A DNA stretch of 64,000 nt, from the NCBI RefSeq assembly GCF_003318255.1, contig NZ_QOCF01000018.1:1-64000 (forward strand). The letters are read 5' to 3'. Position numbers and translations under genes: made by a program. Numbering within the stretch: the stretch's first letter is position 1; the number at the start of each line of letters is the position of its first letter. The DNA comes from Ruegeria sp. A3M17 (GTDB lineage: Bacteria; Pseudomonadota; Alphaproteobacteria; Rhodobacterales; Rhodobacteraceae). Positions 9,691-19,888 of the stretch are shown here, piece by piece. Below the pieces are notes generated by a model that did not search any database, was not told the DNA's origin, and saw nothing but the letters and a program-made list of their open reading frames with translations.

Positions 9691-10578
9691 CTAGTCCCGC
9701 ACGATTTCAAGCACCGCGGCACTGACAATCAGGATAGCGCCCAACAATTCGCGCAACCCGAACGGCTCGCCCGAGAACGCAGCGGCCGAGGCCAGTCCGA
9801 CGACAACCTCGCTCATCAGCAGGATGCCGACGCGGGCAGGGGACAGTTTGGTCGCGGGCCAGATGGTCATGAACACCATGGGTAAGGTGTAGAAGGCCGA
9901 TAGCAGCACGAACTGAAGGGTCCAAAGAAGATCGGCCTGCGCGATTGTCGGCAATACAGGTTCGGGCAGAACCATGAGGCTGACCAGGGAAAGGATCAGC
10001 GCGCCTGCGACAAAGGCAAAGACCTGACCCGAGGCTGAGATCGTACTGGTTCGGTACAGCCCCAACGTACCCAGCGCCCAACACATGCCCGAAGCCAACG
10101 CCATCCAGTCGCCACTGTTTTGGGGCAGCGGAACACCTCCCGAGGCGCCCAGCACGACGAACAGACCACCGACACCGCAGGCTAGGCCCGCAAGCCGCCC
10201 CAAACTCAGGCGTTCACTCAGAAACACGCGGCCCAAAATCGTGCCCCAGATCGGGGTGAGGTAGAATAACAGGATCGACCGCACCACATCCGTATAGACA
10301 AGGCTGATGGAATAAAGACTGAAGGCCGCGCCGGTGAACACACCGCTGAACACCAGGTCGCGCCATTGCAGGGCCAGCGTTCCTCGCTCTTTCCAGATGA
10401 AGGGAACCAGACCCAGCAGTGCAACGCTATACATCGCGATACCCGGCCAAGGCCCGGTCAGGCCCAGATCAAAGAGAAACCGAACGGGGATCCAATAGAG
10501 ACCCCACATCATGCCACCGATCACTAGGACAATGCTTGCCCAAGTGCGGTTGTTCGAGAGTGTGTTGCTGGAAACCAC
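9691..10578 (-). CDS. DMT-superfamily (EamA) transporter
   Basis: About 295 aa and ten hydrophobic segments in two EamA repeats; the second repeat ends with SEVVVGLASAAAF and a positively charged tail. It likely exports or imports a small metabolite. The GTG at 10578 has TTGAGG about 6 nt upstream and is preferred to the GTG at 10605, which has none. It is upstream of the CDF gene on the same strand and divergent from the EEP-fold gene, sharing a 205-nt upstream region. Confidence 0.8.
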   Translation of the reverse strand: MVSSNTLSNNRTWASIVLVIGGMMWGLYWIPVRFLFDLGLTGPWPGIAMYSVALLGLVPFIWKERGTLALQWRDLVFSGVFTGAAFSLYSISLVYTDVVRSILLFYLTPIWGTILGRVFLSERLSLGRLAGLACGVGGLFVVLGASGGVPLPQNSGDWMALASGMCWALGTLGLYRTSTISASGQVFAFVAGALILSLVSLMVLPEPVLPTIAQADLLWTLQFVLLSAFYTLPMVFMTIWPATKLSPARVGILLMSEVVVGLASAAAFSGEPFGLRELLGAILIVSAAVLEIVRD

Positions 10579-10783
10579 TTCAAGCCTCAATTGGACGCGT
10601 TCCACGGGGATAGAGTATCGGCACCCCGTTGATCAAGCGCAGCATTCCTTATCGCGCCGCCTGCCAGAATATTGGGCACTTTGGCAGCGCGAAAAGCTCT
10701 TATTTGCCACTCCTGCAGAAGACTGGGGTTGCGCCCCGCCACCAGCGTGGCACTTTGGGGTTCGTCCATTTGATCGGAACCTT

Positions 10784-11488
10784 ATGTTGCCTCAATCAAC
10801 CCTGCGGATTGCAAGCTATAACATCCAGAAATGCGTGGGCTTGGATTTTCGCCGCCAACCTCAGCGCATCATGCAGGTCATCGAAGGCATGCAGGCTGAT
10901 ATTGTGGTGCTGCAAGAGGCCGACAAAAGGCTGCCGCCGCGACCCGCCGCCTTACCGCATTTCATGTTAGATGAAGCCGGTTGGCAGATTGTCGATCTGG
11001 GGGGTGCAGGCAGCCTGGGCTGGCACGGCAACGCGGTCATCTGGCGCGGGGACAAAATTGACGTGCGCAAGACCGGTCACCATGAATTGCCCGGGCTGGA
11101 ACCTCGCGGTGCAGTTCGGGTCGAGTTCGACACCCAGATCGGGCCGCTTCGGGTGATGGGGATGCATCTGGGTCTTTTACCCGCATCTCGGCGGCAGCAA
11201 ATTCACCAACTTCGGCGCTGCGATGAGGATCTGGATCAGATGCCTACCGTATGGGCCGGAGATTTCAACGAGTGGTCGCGCCAGCCAGTGCTCGATCATC
11301 TTGCACCCGACATGCGATTTTTACCCCCGGTTCCCAGTTTCCCGGCTGCACAGCCTCTGGGCGCACTGGATCGGATCGCGCTGGGCGCTGGGCTTGAAGC
11401 CGTTGTGCATGGCGTCCACAAAGCGCGGCCTGCGCATATCGCGTCAGATCACCTGCCGATCTGGGCTGATCTTCGCAAGGTCGCTTAG
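10784..11488 (+). CDS. Endonuclease/exonuclease/phosphatase-fold protein
   Basis: A 234-aa soluble phosphodiesterase of the DNase I-like fold. Order of motifs: LRIASYNIQKC at the N-terminus (metal-binding Asn), VVLQEAD (catalytic Glu), WHGNAVIW, GMHLGL, WAGDFNEW (Asp/Asn pair), LDRI and the terminal ASDHLPIWADL (His-Asp). All core catalytic positions are present. The substrate may be nucleic acid or a phospholipid head group. Start at MLPQSTLRI is set by the family edge; the ribosome site (CGGAA) is weak. Confidence 0.85.
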   Translation: MLPQSTLRIASYNIQKCVGLDFRRQPQRIMQVIEGMQADIVVLQEADKRLPPRPAALPHFMLDEAGWQIVDLGGAGSLGWHGNAVIWRGDKIDVRKTGHHELPGLEPRGAVRVEFDTQIGPLRVMGMHLGLLPASRRQQIHQLRRCDEDLDQMPTVWAGDFNEWSRQPVLDHLAPDMRFLPPVPSFPAAQPLGALDRIALGAGLEAVVHGVHKARPAHIASDHLPIWADLRKVA

Positions 11489-11559
11489 GCGCAATTCCCC
11501 TGTGGCGCCAGCGGCGCAGACGTATTAAGACAGAAACCCGAACTACTCTGAGGGTCACT

Positions 11560-11973
11560 ATGTCCGACACTATCATCGCCCGTTGCGAAGCCAAAGGTCT
11601 CCGCATGACGGGTCAGCGCCGCACAATTGCTCAGGTGTTGCAGCAAAGTGATGACCATCCGGATGTAGAAGAGCTGTACGCCCGCGCCTCTAAGGTGGAT
11701 TCGGGTATCTCGATTGCCACGGTCTATCGCACCGTGAAGCTGTTCGAAGAGGCAGGGATTCTTGAGCGGTTGGAATTCGGCGACGGGCGTGCGCGCTATG
11801 AAGATGCCGAGAGGGACCACCACGACCATCTGATCGACATGCAGTCGGGGGAAGTGATCGAATTTGTCGATCCCGAGATCGAGGCCCTGCAGGAAAAGAT
11901 CGCAGCCAAGCTTGGTTACAAGCTGAAAGGGCATCGGTTGGAACTGTACGGCGTGCCGCTGAAACAGGACTGA
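11560..11973 (+). CDS. Fur-family metalloregulator (Fur/Mur type)
   Basis: A 137-aa DNA-binding repressor. An N-terminal winged helix (residues ~10-80, with SIATVYRTVKLFEEAGI as recognition region) precedes a dimerisation domain carrying the metal-binding HHDHLIDMQSGEVIEF segment and HRLELYG. The C-terminus ends LKQD and lacks the CxxC pairs of structural-zinc Fur proteins. This form, with VIEFVDPEIEALQ, matches the alphaproteobacterial Fur/Mur branch, where manganese control is common, better than Irr, which has a different HHH motif. Whether it senses iron or manganese is not decided by the sequence. Confidence 0.88.
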   Translation: MSDTIIARCEAKGLRMTGQRRTIAQVLQQSDDHPDVEELYARASKVDSGISIATVYRTVKLFEEAGILERLEFGDGRARYEDAERDHHDHLIDMQSGEVIEFVDPEIEALQEKIAAKLGYKLKGHRLELYGVPLKQD

Positions 11974-12109
11974 TCCATCACAAAACGCGATTGGTTGCCG
12001 CACGGCAATTCATGAAACATGTCGCAATATCGCTTGCGGCGTCGCGGATGATACGGTTTTGCTGACTTAAGGTCGCGGAATTTCCCGCGCCATCTCAACG
12101 GACACGCGT

Positions 12110-12991
12110 ATGAACAACGTACACGGCATCTTGCTGATCATCGGATCGATGGCGGCCTTCGCGCTTGAGGATATGTTCATCAAGCATCTGTCGATCACTG
12201 TACCTACGGGTCAGATAATGATCGCCTTGGGTCTGGTCTGCGGGCTGGTGTTCGTACTGATGTCATTGGCCACGCGTAAACGCATCTTTGATCCGGAGGC
12301 GTGGAAAGGTCTGCCGCTGGCGCGGGCAGGGACCGAGGCGGTTGGTGCCCTGACCTTTGTCACTGCGCTGTCTCTGGTCGAGCTGTCCACCGTTGCCGCC
12401 GTCTTTCAAGCGATGCCGCTGGCCGTGACTATGGGGGCGGCACTGTTTTTGGGCGAGCAGGTTGGTTGGCGACGTTGGAGTGCCATCGGCATAGGCTTTA
12501 TCGGTGTCCTGATGATTATTCGCCCGGGTTTGGAAGGGTTTCAGCCCGAGTCGCTGTTTGTGGTGGCAACGGTAATTGCGATCGCTGCGCGTGATTTGAT
12601 CACACGTAAGCTGGACGTCCGTGTGGCCTCGTCCGTTGTTGCCATGCAGGCCTATATCGCCGTTGCCCTTGCCGGGGTGGTTCTGATGGTGTTTTTGGCC
12701 CAGCCCGTTGTCCCGCTGCAGGACGCTCAGATTGGTCCCTATCTGGGGGCAATCGCATTTGGCGTCTTGGGCTATTACGGCATCGTGACGGCCATGCGGA
12801 TCGGTGAGGCCTCGGCCTTGACACCCTTCCGGTACAGCAGGCTTGTGTTTTCCATCGCGGCAGGGATGCTGATGTTTGGCGAACGGCCTGACTTGATGAC
12901 GGTGGCCGGGGCCTCGTTGATTATCGGATCGGGCATGTACACCTTTATCCGCGAACGCCGACTGGCGCGTGCAATGGTTGTTGCTGCCTGA
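12110..12991 (+). CDS. DMT-superfamily (EamA) transporter
   Basis: A 293-aa membrane protein with ten hydrophobic segments in two EamA repeats and a short basic C-terminus (RERRLARAM). It has an acidic, membrane-proximal N-terminal helix (FALEDMFIKHLS) typical of the subgroup. It is 136 nt downstream of the fur-family gene on the same strand and may use its own promoter. Substrate unknown. Confidence 0.8.
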   Translation: MNNVHGILLIIGSMAAFALEDMFIKHLSITVPTGQIMIALGLVCGLVFVLMSLATRKRIFDPEAWKGLPLARAGTEAVGALTFVTALSLVELSTVAAVFQAMPLAVTMGAALFLGEQVGWRRWSAIGIGFIGVLMIIRPGLEGFQPESLFVVATVIAIAARDLITRKLDVRVASSVVAMQAYIAVALAGVVLMVFLAQPVVPLQDAQIGPYLGAIAFGVLGYYGIVTAMRIGEASALTPFRYSRLVFSIAAGMLMFGERPDLMTVAGASLIIGSGMYTFIRERRLARAMVVAA

Positions 12992-13023
12992 CGGATCGTC
13001 GCACGTTGGCGCAAACACGTGGC

Positions 13024-13066
13024 TGTTAGCCCTAAACCCCCATGAATATAACCGTTAGCGGTAACA
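13024..13066. promoter_or_regulatory. Two operator-like sites upstream of enolase (LacI-type CceR/PckR motif-like)
   Basis: CGTTAGCGGTAACA at 13053-13066 matches 12 of 14 positions of the palindrome TGTTAGCGCTAACA, and TGTTAGCCCTAAAC at 13024-13037 matches 11 of 14. As I recall it, this palindrome is the site of the alphaproteobacterial LacI-family carbon regulators CceR/PckR. The two sites are 29 bp apart centre to centre. Binding is inferred from resemblance only. Confidence 0.5.
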
Positions 13067-13097
13067 TCGCCGGTTTACTTTTGGCTCGGTGATGTTA
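13062..13097 (+). promoter_or_regulatory. Hairpin in the enolase leader
   Basis: TAACATCGCCG (13062-13072) can pair with CGGTGATGTTA (13087-13097) through 11 positions with one G-T pair, leaving a 14-nt loop. It begins inside the second operator-like site and ends 39 nt before the eno start. It may be a transcript leader structure or simply part of an extended operator. Confidence 0.45.
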
Positions 13098-13100
13098 TGA

Positions 13101-14414
<1,314 letters not shown>

Positions 14415-14439
14415 GGTCAATAATGCTAGACTGATCCTC

Positions 14440-14991
14440 GTGTTTTTCGCGGATCGTGTTTTGCTTAAAGTTATCGAAGCTGAAACGCCGGACCACTTTG
14501 ATGAGGTTCGGCGTTTGTGTTGGGAGTATCGCGACTTCCTGCTGACGTTGGACGCCAAGTCCGTGCGCGTCGTAAAAACCTTTTATCCCCGCGACGTTTA
14601 TGCCCGGCTGATGGACGAGATCGAAGTCGAACACGCCCCACCGGGCGGTGGTGTGCGGCTGGTACTAACGGATGGACATGCCGTTGGGTGCGGAATGTTC
14701 CGGACAATCGGGCCGGGCATTGCCGAAATCAAACGGGTATTTGTTAGCGAAGCTGCGCGCGGGACTGGTGCGGGATACGCGGTCATGACATCCCTGATAG
14801 AACAGTGCCGAAAACAGGGGTTTGACTGCATTCGCATGGATACAGGCAAGCCATTGGAATCGGCAAAGCGTCTGTACCTGTCGATGGGCTTCCAACTGCG
14901 CGACGCATATTCCGAGATTCCGGAGATCGCGAAAGACACATTATTGTTTTTTGAGATGCCTTTGTCCGGTGCTCAGGCGGAAAACTCGTAA
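14440..14991 (+). CDS. GNAT-family N-acetyltransferase
   Basis: About 183 aa with the GNAT acetyl-CoA site seen as KRVFVSEAARGTGAGYAVMTSLIEQC (V/I-x-x-x-x-R-G-x-G-x-A pattern, here cited across residues ~105-130) followed by RMDTGKPLESAKRLYLSMGF. Start is uncertain: GTG at 14440 or TTG at 14461 are both in frame with weak ribosome sites. It lies 25 nt downstream of eno and may be read from the enolase transcript. Substrate unknown. Confidence 0.75.
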   Translation: MFFADRVLLKVIEAETPDHFDEVRRLCWEYRDFLLTLDAKSVRVVKTFYPRDVYARLMDEIEVEHAPPGGGVRLVLTDGHAVGCGMFRTIGPGIAEIKRVFVSEAARGTGAGYAVMTSLIEQCRKQGFDCIRMDTGKPLESAKRLYLSMGFQLRDAYSEIPEIAKDTLLFFEMPLSGAQAENS

Positions 14992-15010
14992 ATCGAGTGA
15001 TTTTTTTTTC
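14983..15010 (+). terminator. Probable intrinsic terminator after the acetyltransferase gene
   Basis: ACTCG (14984-14988) and CGAGT (14994-14998) form a short stem enclosing the stop codon, followed by GA and nine T residues. The stem is only 5 bp, but the T run is strong and a long AT-rich stretch follows. Confidence 0.6.
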
Positions 15011-15152
15011 AAAGTCTTACGTGTTGTTATCGCTTGTAAATATCAAACTTGTTAGAAATACGCCTACATAAATTCAATTTTGTGTGAACTTTTACCTATT
15101 TGTCTGATCCCGGTGTCTCGTAATGTGCCTGCATTACAGAAAGGGGAACGAC

Positions 15153-15320
15153 ATGACTGGTTCGAAAATCCTTCTCGTAGCTTCAGTGATCAGCACTGTA
15201 TTTTTGGCGGCCTGTGCGGGGCCGGGTACTTATCCGATCACCGGGGAGGCGGTGTCCGCAAGTGACCCGGTTTTGGCAATGGAATCGCCGACCTACATGT
15301 ATCGCGGTGAAGCCCGCTAG
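15153..15320 (+). CDS. Small predicted lipoprotein
   Basis: A 55-aa protein with an N-terminal signal (MTGSKILLVASVISTVFLAAC) ending in lipobox FLAAC, so the mature part is only about 35 residues and would be lipid-anchored. It contains GPGTYPITGE and no recognised domain. The ATG is preceded by GGGGAA at a good distance. It follows an AT-rich region that probably holds its promoter. Real gene likely; function unknown. Confidence 0.65.
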   Translation: MTGSKILLVASVISTVFLAACAGPGTYPITGEAVSASDPVLAMESPTYMYRGEAR

Positions 15321-15335
15321 GGCTTTCACAGGGGG

Positions 15336-15353
15336 ACGGGCGGCGACGCCCGT
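15336..15353. terminator. Short hairpin between converging genes
   Basis: ACGGGCG (15336-15342) and CGCCCGT (15347-15353) form a perfect 7-bp stem with loop GCGA. It lies between the lipoprotein (+) and the GNAT gene (-). There is no T run, so it may slow rather than end transcription or protect the 3' end. Confidence 0.4.
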
Positions 15354-15368
15354 AAGTATCTGACCGAT

Positions 15369-15818
15369 TTAGAGCTTTCGGCTCATCAAGACATAGCGAT
15401 CGCGCGGTTGGAAGCCGGTGCGCAAGTACAGCTTATGCGCGGATTCGTTTGTGCGATCGACTTCCAGGTGAAGGGCGGTCAGACCGGCCTCGGCCAGGGC
15501 CTTGGGCAGGTCCAGCAGCACTTCTGTGGCAATGCCACGGCCGCGAACGGCCGGGCGGATGTAGATTTCGTCTATGAAGCCGTCCATGCCGCCGAACTCG
15601 ACTGACCAGCCGAACGTCAGGATGGCATAGCCCAGCGGCGCACGTCCTGGACCGATCAGGTAGACGCAACCGTGGGGAATACCCTCTAGCAAGGGGGTCA
15701 GCGCATTGCGGGTCTGGTCTATGTCCTGCGCGATCCCGGCTTCGGTGTGGAACGCGGTCACGAGGCCCATCAGGCGGTCCAGATCTTCGGGGCGCGCAAG
15801 GCGAAGTGCGGCGCTCAT
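15369..15818 (-). CDS. GNAT-family N-acetyltransferase
   Basis: A 149-aa acetyltransferase with the acetyl-CoA loop in IYIRPAVRGRGIATEVLLDL (residues ~85-104) and the C-terminal SAHKLYLRTGFQPRDRYVLM strand-helix-strand. Its ATG overlaps the TGA of the nucleoside hydrolase gene (ATGA), so the two are translationally coupled. Substrate unknown; a link to nucleoside salvage is only suggested by the coupling. Confidence 0.85.
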   Translation of the reverse strand: MSAALRLARPEDLDRLMGLVTAFHTEAGIAQDIDQTRNALTPLLEGIPHGCVYLIGPGRAPLGYAILTFGWSVEFGGMDGFIDEIYIRPAVRGRGIATEVLLDLPKALAEAGLTALHLEVDRTNESAHKLYLRTGFQPRDRYVLMSRKL

Positions 15819-16756
15819 AGCCGGGCCAGCCGTTCGGTCAGCAGGGCAAAGAAACCGTCAGCGTCGATTTCCCCAATGAACATCGCGTTGGGCGGATGGT
15901 CTGTCACGCGCCACCAATCCGCGACGGTCATGCCCATCGTCAGTTCGGACTGCGTTTCGATCTGTACGTTGATGTGTCGGCCTGAGAACAGTTCGGGCCG
16001 GATCAGATAGGCGGTCACGCACGGGTCGTGCAGCGGCGCGCCTTCCGAGCCGTATTTCTCTATATCAAAACGTTCGAAGAAATCCGTCATCTCGGCCACG
16101 GCATGCCCGACCTTACTGTCGAGGGCGCGGAAGGCGTCATTGCGGTGTTTCGTGACCAGCGCATCGTGGGTTACGTCCAGCGGTATGACAACGACATGGA
16201 TACCGGATTTAAACACGATATCAGCGGCTACCGGGTCAACATAGATGTTGAACTCCGCTGCCGGGGTGATGTTGCCGACCTCAAAATACGCACCGCCCAT
16301 CAGAACGATTTCCTGTACCCGATCAACAATATCTGGCGCTTTTTGAAAGGCGGATGCGATGTTCGTCAACGGGCCAAGCGGGCAAAGTGTGACGGTTCCC
16401 GGCTCATGCGCGCGCAGGGTGTCGATGATGAAGTCGACCGCGTGCCCGTCAGCCAGCGGCATTTCCGGATCAGGCAGGACGGGACCGTCGAGGCCGGTCT
16501 TGCCGTGCACATGTTCCGCGGTGACCAGAGGACGGTTTAGAGGGCGGTCACACCCGGCATAAACTGGGACATGCGTGTGGCCGGCCAGTTCACAGACGAT
16601 CCGCGCATTCTTGGCCGTCAGTTCCAGCGGCACGTTCCCGGCAACGGCGGTAATGCCCAGAACATCAATCTCTTCCGGACTTGCCAATGCCAGCAAGATG
16701 GCGACTGCGTCGTCCTGCCCGGGATCGGTGTCGATGATGATCTTGCGCGGTGCCAT
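15815..16756 (-). CDS. Inosine/uridine-preferring nucleoside hydrolase family protein
   Basis: A 313-aa cytoplasmic enzyme that splits ribonucleosides into base and ribose. The signature calcium-binding DTDPGQDDA is at residues 8-16, TLCPLGPLTNIA follows in the middle, EFNIYVDPVAA after that, and HDPCVTAYLI carries the catalytic His and Asp near the C-terminus. ATG at 16756 is preceded by GGAGG; an upstream extension of the frame is not family-like. Coupled to the downstream GNAT gene. Confidence 0.92.
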   Translation of the reverse strand: MAPRKIIIDTDPGQDDAVAILLALASPEEIDVLGITAVAGNVPLELTAKNARIVCELAGHTHVPVYAGCDRPLNRPLVTAEHVHGKTGLDGPVLPDPEMPLADGHAVDFIIDTLRAHEPGTVTLCPLGPLTNIASAFQKAPDIVDRVQEIVLMGGAYFEVGNITPAAEFNIYVDPVAADIVFKSGIHVVVIPLDVTHDALVTKHRNDAFRALDSKVGHAVAEMTDFFERFDIEKYGSEGAPLHDPCVTAYLIRPELFSGRHINVQIETQSELTMGMTVADWWRVTDHPPNAMFIGEIDADGFFALLTERLARL

Positions 16757-16819
16757 GCTTTGCCTCCGGGGTATTGAAGCGCGGACACTCGCAAGTGTCA
16801 CCATGCTTGTCCAGCGGTT

Positions 16820-17677
16820 TCAGACCTCGGTCGTCGCACCTACCGGCGGGAGTTTGCCATTGGCGCGGTGCTCTTCAATTTTGACCTCGTCCCAAAGCGC
16901 ATCCATTTCTTCGAGATCGCTTTGAGACGGTGTTTTCCCGCGCGCAGCCAGCCGCGCCTCGACCTGCTCGAACCGGCGAGTGAACTTGGCGTTGGTGCGG
17001 CGCAGGGCGACCTCGGGTTCGATGCCCAGATGGCGGCCCAGATTGACCATCACGAACAGAAGATCGCCGAATTCATCCTCCAACGCGTCGGCGTCCTTGG
17101 CATTGCGCGCCTCCTCCAGCTCTGCAGCCTCTTCCGTGATCTTGGCCAATACATGGCTGGCATCGGGCCAGTCGAACCCCACGCGGGCCGCGCGTTTCTG
17201 CAGTTTGTGCGCGCGCAACAGGGCAGGCAGGTTGGCCGCGACACCATCCAGCGCGCCTTTCTGTTCTTTGCCCGCGCGCTCTGCCGCCTTGATGGTTTCC
17301 CAATCTACGGTCTGCTGGTCCGCTGATTTATCGCGGGATTCATCGCCAAATACATGCGGGTGACGGTCGACCATCTTGTCCGACATGGTCCGCACCACGT
17401 CCTGAAAGGTGAAATGCCCGGCTTCCTCGGCCATTTGTGCGTGAAAAACCGACTGGAACAGCAGGTCGCCCAGCTCGCCTTTCAGCTCATCATAGGCTTC
17501 GCGCTCGATGGCATCGGCGACCTCATAGGCCTCTTCGATCGTGTAGGGGGCAATGGTGGCAAAATCCTGTTCGATATCCCACGGGCAGCCCGTTTGCGGG
17601 TCACGCAGGCGGCGCATGATTTCCAACAGGCGCTCGATACCAGCATCGCTGTCGTGGATCAGAGGATTTTCGGCCAT
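16820..17677 (-). CDS. mazG: Nucleoside triphosphate pyrophosphohydrolase MazG
   Basis: A 285-aa housecleaning enzyme converting NTPs to NMPs and pyrophosphate. Two MazG repeats are visible: the first with CPWDIEQDFATI, EEAYEVADAIE and ELGDLLFQSVFHA, the second with EEAAELEEA and DEFGDLLFVMVNLGRH, giving the acidic magnesium site twice. The ATG at 17677 has AAAGGG upstream. It is divergent from the amidohydrolase gene over 66 nt and 63 nt upstream of the nucleoside hydrolase, on the same strand. Confidence 0.95.
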   Translation of the reverse strand: MAENPLIHDSDAGIERLLEIMRRLRDPQTGCPWDIEQDFATIAPYTIEEAYEVADAIEREAYDELKGELGDLLFQSVFHAQMAEEAGHFTFQDVVRTMSDKMVDRHPHVFGDESRDKSADQQTVDWETIKAAERAGKEQKGALDGVAANLPALLRAHKLQKRAARVGFDWPDASHVLAKITEEAAELEEARNAKDADALEDEFGDLLFVMVNLGRHLGIEPEVALRRTNAKFTRRFEQVEARLAARGKTPSQSDLEEMDALWDEVKIEEHRANGKLPPVGATTEV

Positions 17678-17743
17678 TGCGAACCCTTTCGTTCCGGTGT
17701 CAGATGCATCCATTCCGCAGTCCCGATCAGGAGTCCACCCCAG

Positions 17744-18907
17744 ATGCCCGTCGTCAACCGAATTGCCGATTACTCAGCCGATATGGCCGCATGGCGCCAG
17801 CACCTGCATTCGATCCCCGAGCTTGAGTTCGAATGCCATGAAACGGCAGCGTTCGTAGCGGACCGTCTGCGCGAATTCGGAGTGGACGAGCTGCACGAAG
17901 GTATTGCCAAGACCGGGATCGTCGCGATCATCAGCGGGCGGGGCGAGGGGCCGACGATTGGCCTTCGCGCCGATATGGACGCGCTGCCGATCCCCGAGGA
18001 AACGGGCGTCGAATACGCTTCGACCAACCCGGGCAAGATGCACGCTTGTGGTCATGATGGGCATACTACGATGCTGTTGGGCGCGGCGCGCTATCTGGCC
18101 GAGACGCGGAATTTTCGTGGCCGTGTGGCGCTGATCTTTCAGCCAGCCGAAGAAGAAGGCGGCGGCGCGGGCGTGATGATCGAAGAAGGCATCATGGACC
18201 GGTTCGACATCTCTCAGGTCTATGCGCTGCATAATGCGCCGAACCTGCCCGTAGGCACATTTCACACCACTCCGGGGCCGATCATGGCGGCGGTGGATAC
18301 GTTCGAGGTTCACATTCAGGGCGTTGGTGGTCACGGTGCCATGCCGCATGAAGCCCGCGACCCGGTAATGGCGGCGTGCGGTATTGCGCAGGCCATTCAG
18401 ACCATCGTCAGCCGCAACAACTATGCGCTGGACGACCTGGTCGTCTCGGTCACGCAAATTCACACCGGGACGGTGAACAACGTGATCCCCGACACGGCCT
18501 TCATCAACGGTACAGTCCGGACATTCGACCCAAACGTTCAGCAGATGGTGATCGAGCGGATGGAGCAAATTGTGCAGGGGCAGGCAACCTCATACGGAGT
18601 CGAGGCGCGGCTGGATTACGAGAAGAACTACCCAGCCACGATCAACGACGGCGAAAAGGCCGGTTTTGCCGCCGAGGTGGCGCGCGATGTGTCCGGGGCC
18701 GAGCGTGTGGTGGGCAACATGGGCCGCGAGATGGGGGCCGAGGATTTCTCGTATATGCTGCAATCGCGCCCCGGCGCCTATCTGTTTTTGGGGCAGGGCG
18801 AGAGCGCCGGGCTGCACCATCCGAAATACAATTTCAACGACGAGATCGCGCCGGTCGGCGCATCGTTCTTTGCACGGATCGTCGAAAAGGCGCAGCCGTT
18901 GGGCTGA
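17744..18907 (+). CDS. M20-family amidohydrolase (hippurate hydrolase type)
   Basis: A 387-aa cytoplasmic metallo-amidohydrolase. Metal-site motifs: DMDALPIPE, HACGHDGHTTMLLGAA, FQPAEEEGGGA, and MGAEDFSYML with HHPKYNFND at the C-terminus. A dimerisation (lid) domain lies between about residues 185 and 290. Such enzymes hydrolyse N-acyl amino acids or related amides. The ATG at 17744 has AGGAG 10 nt upstream. It starts a same-strand run with two ureohydrolases, suggesting a joint role in nitrogen scavenging. Confidence 0.9.
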   Translation: MPVVNRIADYSADMAAWRQHLHSIPELEFECHETAAFVADRLREFGVDELHEGIAKTGIVAIISGRGEGPTIGLRADMDALPIPEETGVEYASTNPGKMHACGHDGHTTMLLGAARYLAETRNFRGRVALIFQPAEEEGGGAGVMIEEGIMDRFDISQVYALHNAPNLPVGTFHTTPGPIMAAVDTFEVHIQGVGGHGAMPHEARDPVMAACGIAQAIQTIVSRNNYALDDLVVSVTQIHTGTVNNVIPDTAFINGTVRTFDPNVQQMVIERMEQIVQGQATSYGVEARLDYEKNYPATINDGEKAGFAAEVARDVSGAERVVGNMGREMGAEDFSYMLQSRPGAYLFLGQGESAGLHHPKYNFNDEIAPVGASFFARIVEKAQPLG

Positions 18908-18919
18908 CGGGGGGAAGAC

Positions 18920-19888
18920 ATGGCACTGGAAGACGCAAAGAATCAGGTGGACGAGGCATTCACCAATCCTGACCTCAAGGGGTTGTCCAACGAGAACACC
19001 TTTGGCGGCGCGACATCGTTCCTGCGCCGTCTCTACACCAAGGATCTGAAAGGCGTGGATATCGCTGTGACGGGCGTGCCTTTCGATCAGGCCGTGACCA
19101 ACCGTCCGGGCACCCGACTTGGCCCCCGCGCGATCCGTGAGGCCAGTGCGCTGCAATCTCCGGATGCGCCGTACGGCTGGCCCTTCGATGCGCTCAGCGA
19201 ATTGGCAATCGTGGATTATGGCGACATGGCGTATGACTATGCCAATATTCCCGCCTTTCCGGATACTTTGACCGACCACATCCGCACCATTTTGGCCGCT
19301 GATGTGTCTTCGGTCACGTTAGGCGGTGATCACTATATCAGCTTTCCGATCCTCAAGGCATATGCCGAGAAATACGGGCCGATGTCTCTGCTGCAATTCG
19401 ATGCGCATACCGATACCTGGGCCGATGACGACATGTCCCGCGTGGACCACGGGACGATGTTCTACAAGGCGGTGAAGTCCGGGATCGTGGACCCGAAACG
19501 CTCGGTTCAGGTCGGTATCCGCACCACGAACGAGGATACTCTGGGCGTCAACATCATCGACGCGCGCGAGGTGTACGAATCCGGCCCTGCCGCTGTGGCG
19601 CAAAAGATCAAAAGTATTTTGGGCGACAGCCCGGTCTACCTGAGCTTTGACATCGACGGTCTGGATCCGGCCTTTGCCCCCGGCACCGGCACGCCCGTTT
19701 GGGGCGGACTGAGTTCCATTCAGGCGCAGATCATCCTGCGCGATATCGCCGGGATCAATATCAAAGGCGGGGACGTGGTCGAGGTCTCACCGCCCTATGA
19801 CACGTCAGGTGCCACGGCCATTGCCGGTGCTCACGTGGCGACTCAGATCATTTGCCTGCTGGGGTGGAACAAGCTGGTGCAGGATTAA
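18920..19888 (+). CDS. Agmatinase/ureohydrolase family protein (first copy)
   Basis: A 322-aa manganese enzyme of the arginase/agmatinase fold. Metal ligands appear in order: GGDHY, DAHTD, and SFDIDGLDPAFAPGTGTP. It probably releases urea from agmatine or another guanidino compound. It follows the amidohydrolase by 12 nt and precedes a second, divergent paralogue by 62 nt. The exact guanidino substrate cannot be read from these motifs. Confidence 0.9.
   Translation: MALEDAKNQVDEAFTNPDLKGLSNENTFGGATSFLRRLYTKDLKGVDIAVTGVPFDQAVTNRPGTRLGPRAIREASALQSPDAPYGWPFDALSELAIVDYGDMAYDYANIPAFPDTLTDHIRTILAADVSSVTLGGDHYISFPILKAYAEKYGPMSLLQFDAHTDTWADDDMSRVDHGTMFYKAVKSGIVDPKRSVQVGIRTTNEDTLGVNIIDAREVYESGPAAVAQKIKSILGDSPVYLSFDIDGLDPAFAPGTGTPVWGGLSSIQAQIILRDIAGINIKGGDVVEVSPPYDTSGATAIAGAHVATQIICLLGWNKLVQD

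Noticed and set aside
17354..17743. N-terminal extension of the M20 amidohydrolase frame
   Set aside because: It is antisense to mazG and the family start with AGGAG lies at 17744.
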